In this document: in pieces, positions 63,936-64,000 of the stretch
How the letters are laid out: each line of letters starts with the position of its first letter
Numbering within the stretch: the stretch's first letter is position 1
Assembly: GCF_030445035.2 (NCBI RefSeq)
Contig: NC_080682.1
Location: 29,370,770-29,434,769, forward strand
Direction of reading: 5' to 3'
Origin: Dasypus novemcinctus
Lineage: Eukaryota; Chordata; Mammalia; Cingulata; Dasypodidae
Length of the DNA stretch: 64,000 nucleotides
The notes under the pieces: model-generated
What the model was told of the DNA's origin: nothing
Database searches by the model: none
The model's input: only the letters and a program-made list of their open reading frames with translations
Made by a program: the position numbers and the translations under genes

Positions 63936-64000
63936 GGTGAGGATAAATTAAAAGTAAGTGTATAGGGAAAAAATTACCATGCAAACAGAAAGTATAGGAA

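Overview
This is mammalian genomic DNA, almost certainly from an armadillo (Cingulata, most likely Dasypus novemcinctus). The main clue is a tRNA-derived SINE of the armadillo DAS type, present in full or in part at 8229, 9185, 25851, 38608, 46253, 54053 and 61037. It has recognisable Pol III A and B boxes and a roughly 400-base body. MIR, L1, ERVL/MaLR and Tigger relics also fit a placental mammal. I see no intact protein-coding gene, so the window reads as a decayed olfactory receptor (OR) block filled with retroelements. The family names below come from remembered protein sequences and were not searched.

Layout. 1-7838: an old ERVL provirus with LTRs at both ends, itself hit by two L1 3' fragments. 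7839-12660: spacer with two DAS SINEs and two MIR relics. 12661-13603: an OR10AG1-like pseudogene. 13940-18338 and 22186-39165: two copies of a tandem duplication, each carrying an OR5F1-like pseudogene (15500-16252 and 23682-25030). Between them lies a minus-strand RPS19 retrocopy joined to the 5' half of an L1 (18391-21985). The second copy is swollen by a solo LTR, a DAS SINE, an L1 3'-end insertion, a full-length 9.7-kb L1 and a second SINE. The first copy shows none of these. 41899-45110: an antisense retroviral relic. 45840-54410: L1, SINE, ERV, LTR, Tigger and MaLR relics. 58318-59228: a second OR10AG1-like pseudogene. 60146-64000: an LTR-like element, the least-decayed DAS SINE and an old L1.

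OR10AG1-like and OR5F1-like sequences lying together match the human 11q12.1 OR cluster, so the block is probably the orthologous cluster with every visible receptor inactivated. The genes do not form an operon or system. The informative features are insertion order, target-site duplications and the unusual structure of the L1 family (a 3' UTR of about 2.8 kb). I found no convincing novel biological system. The most unusual object is the apparent L1-RPS19 chimeric retrocopy.
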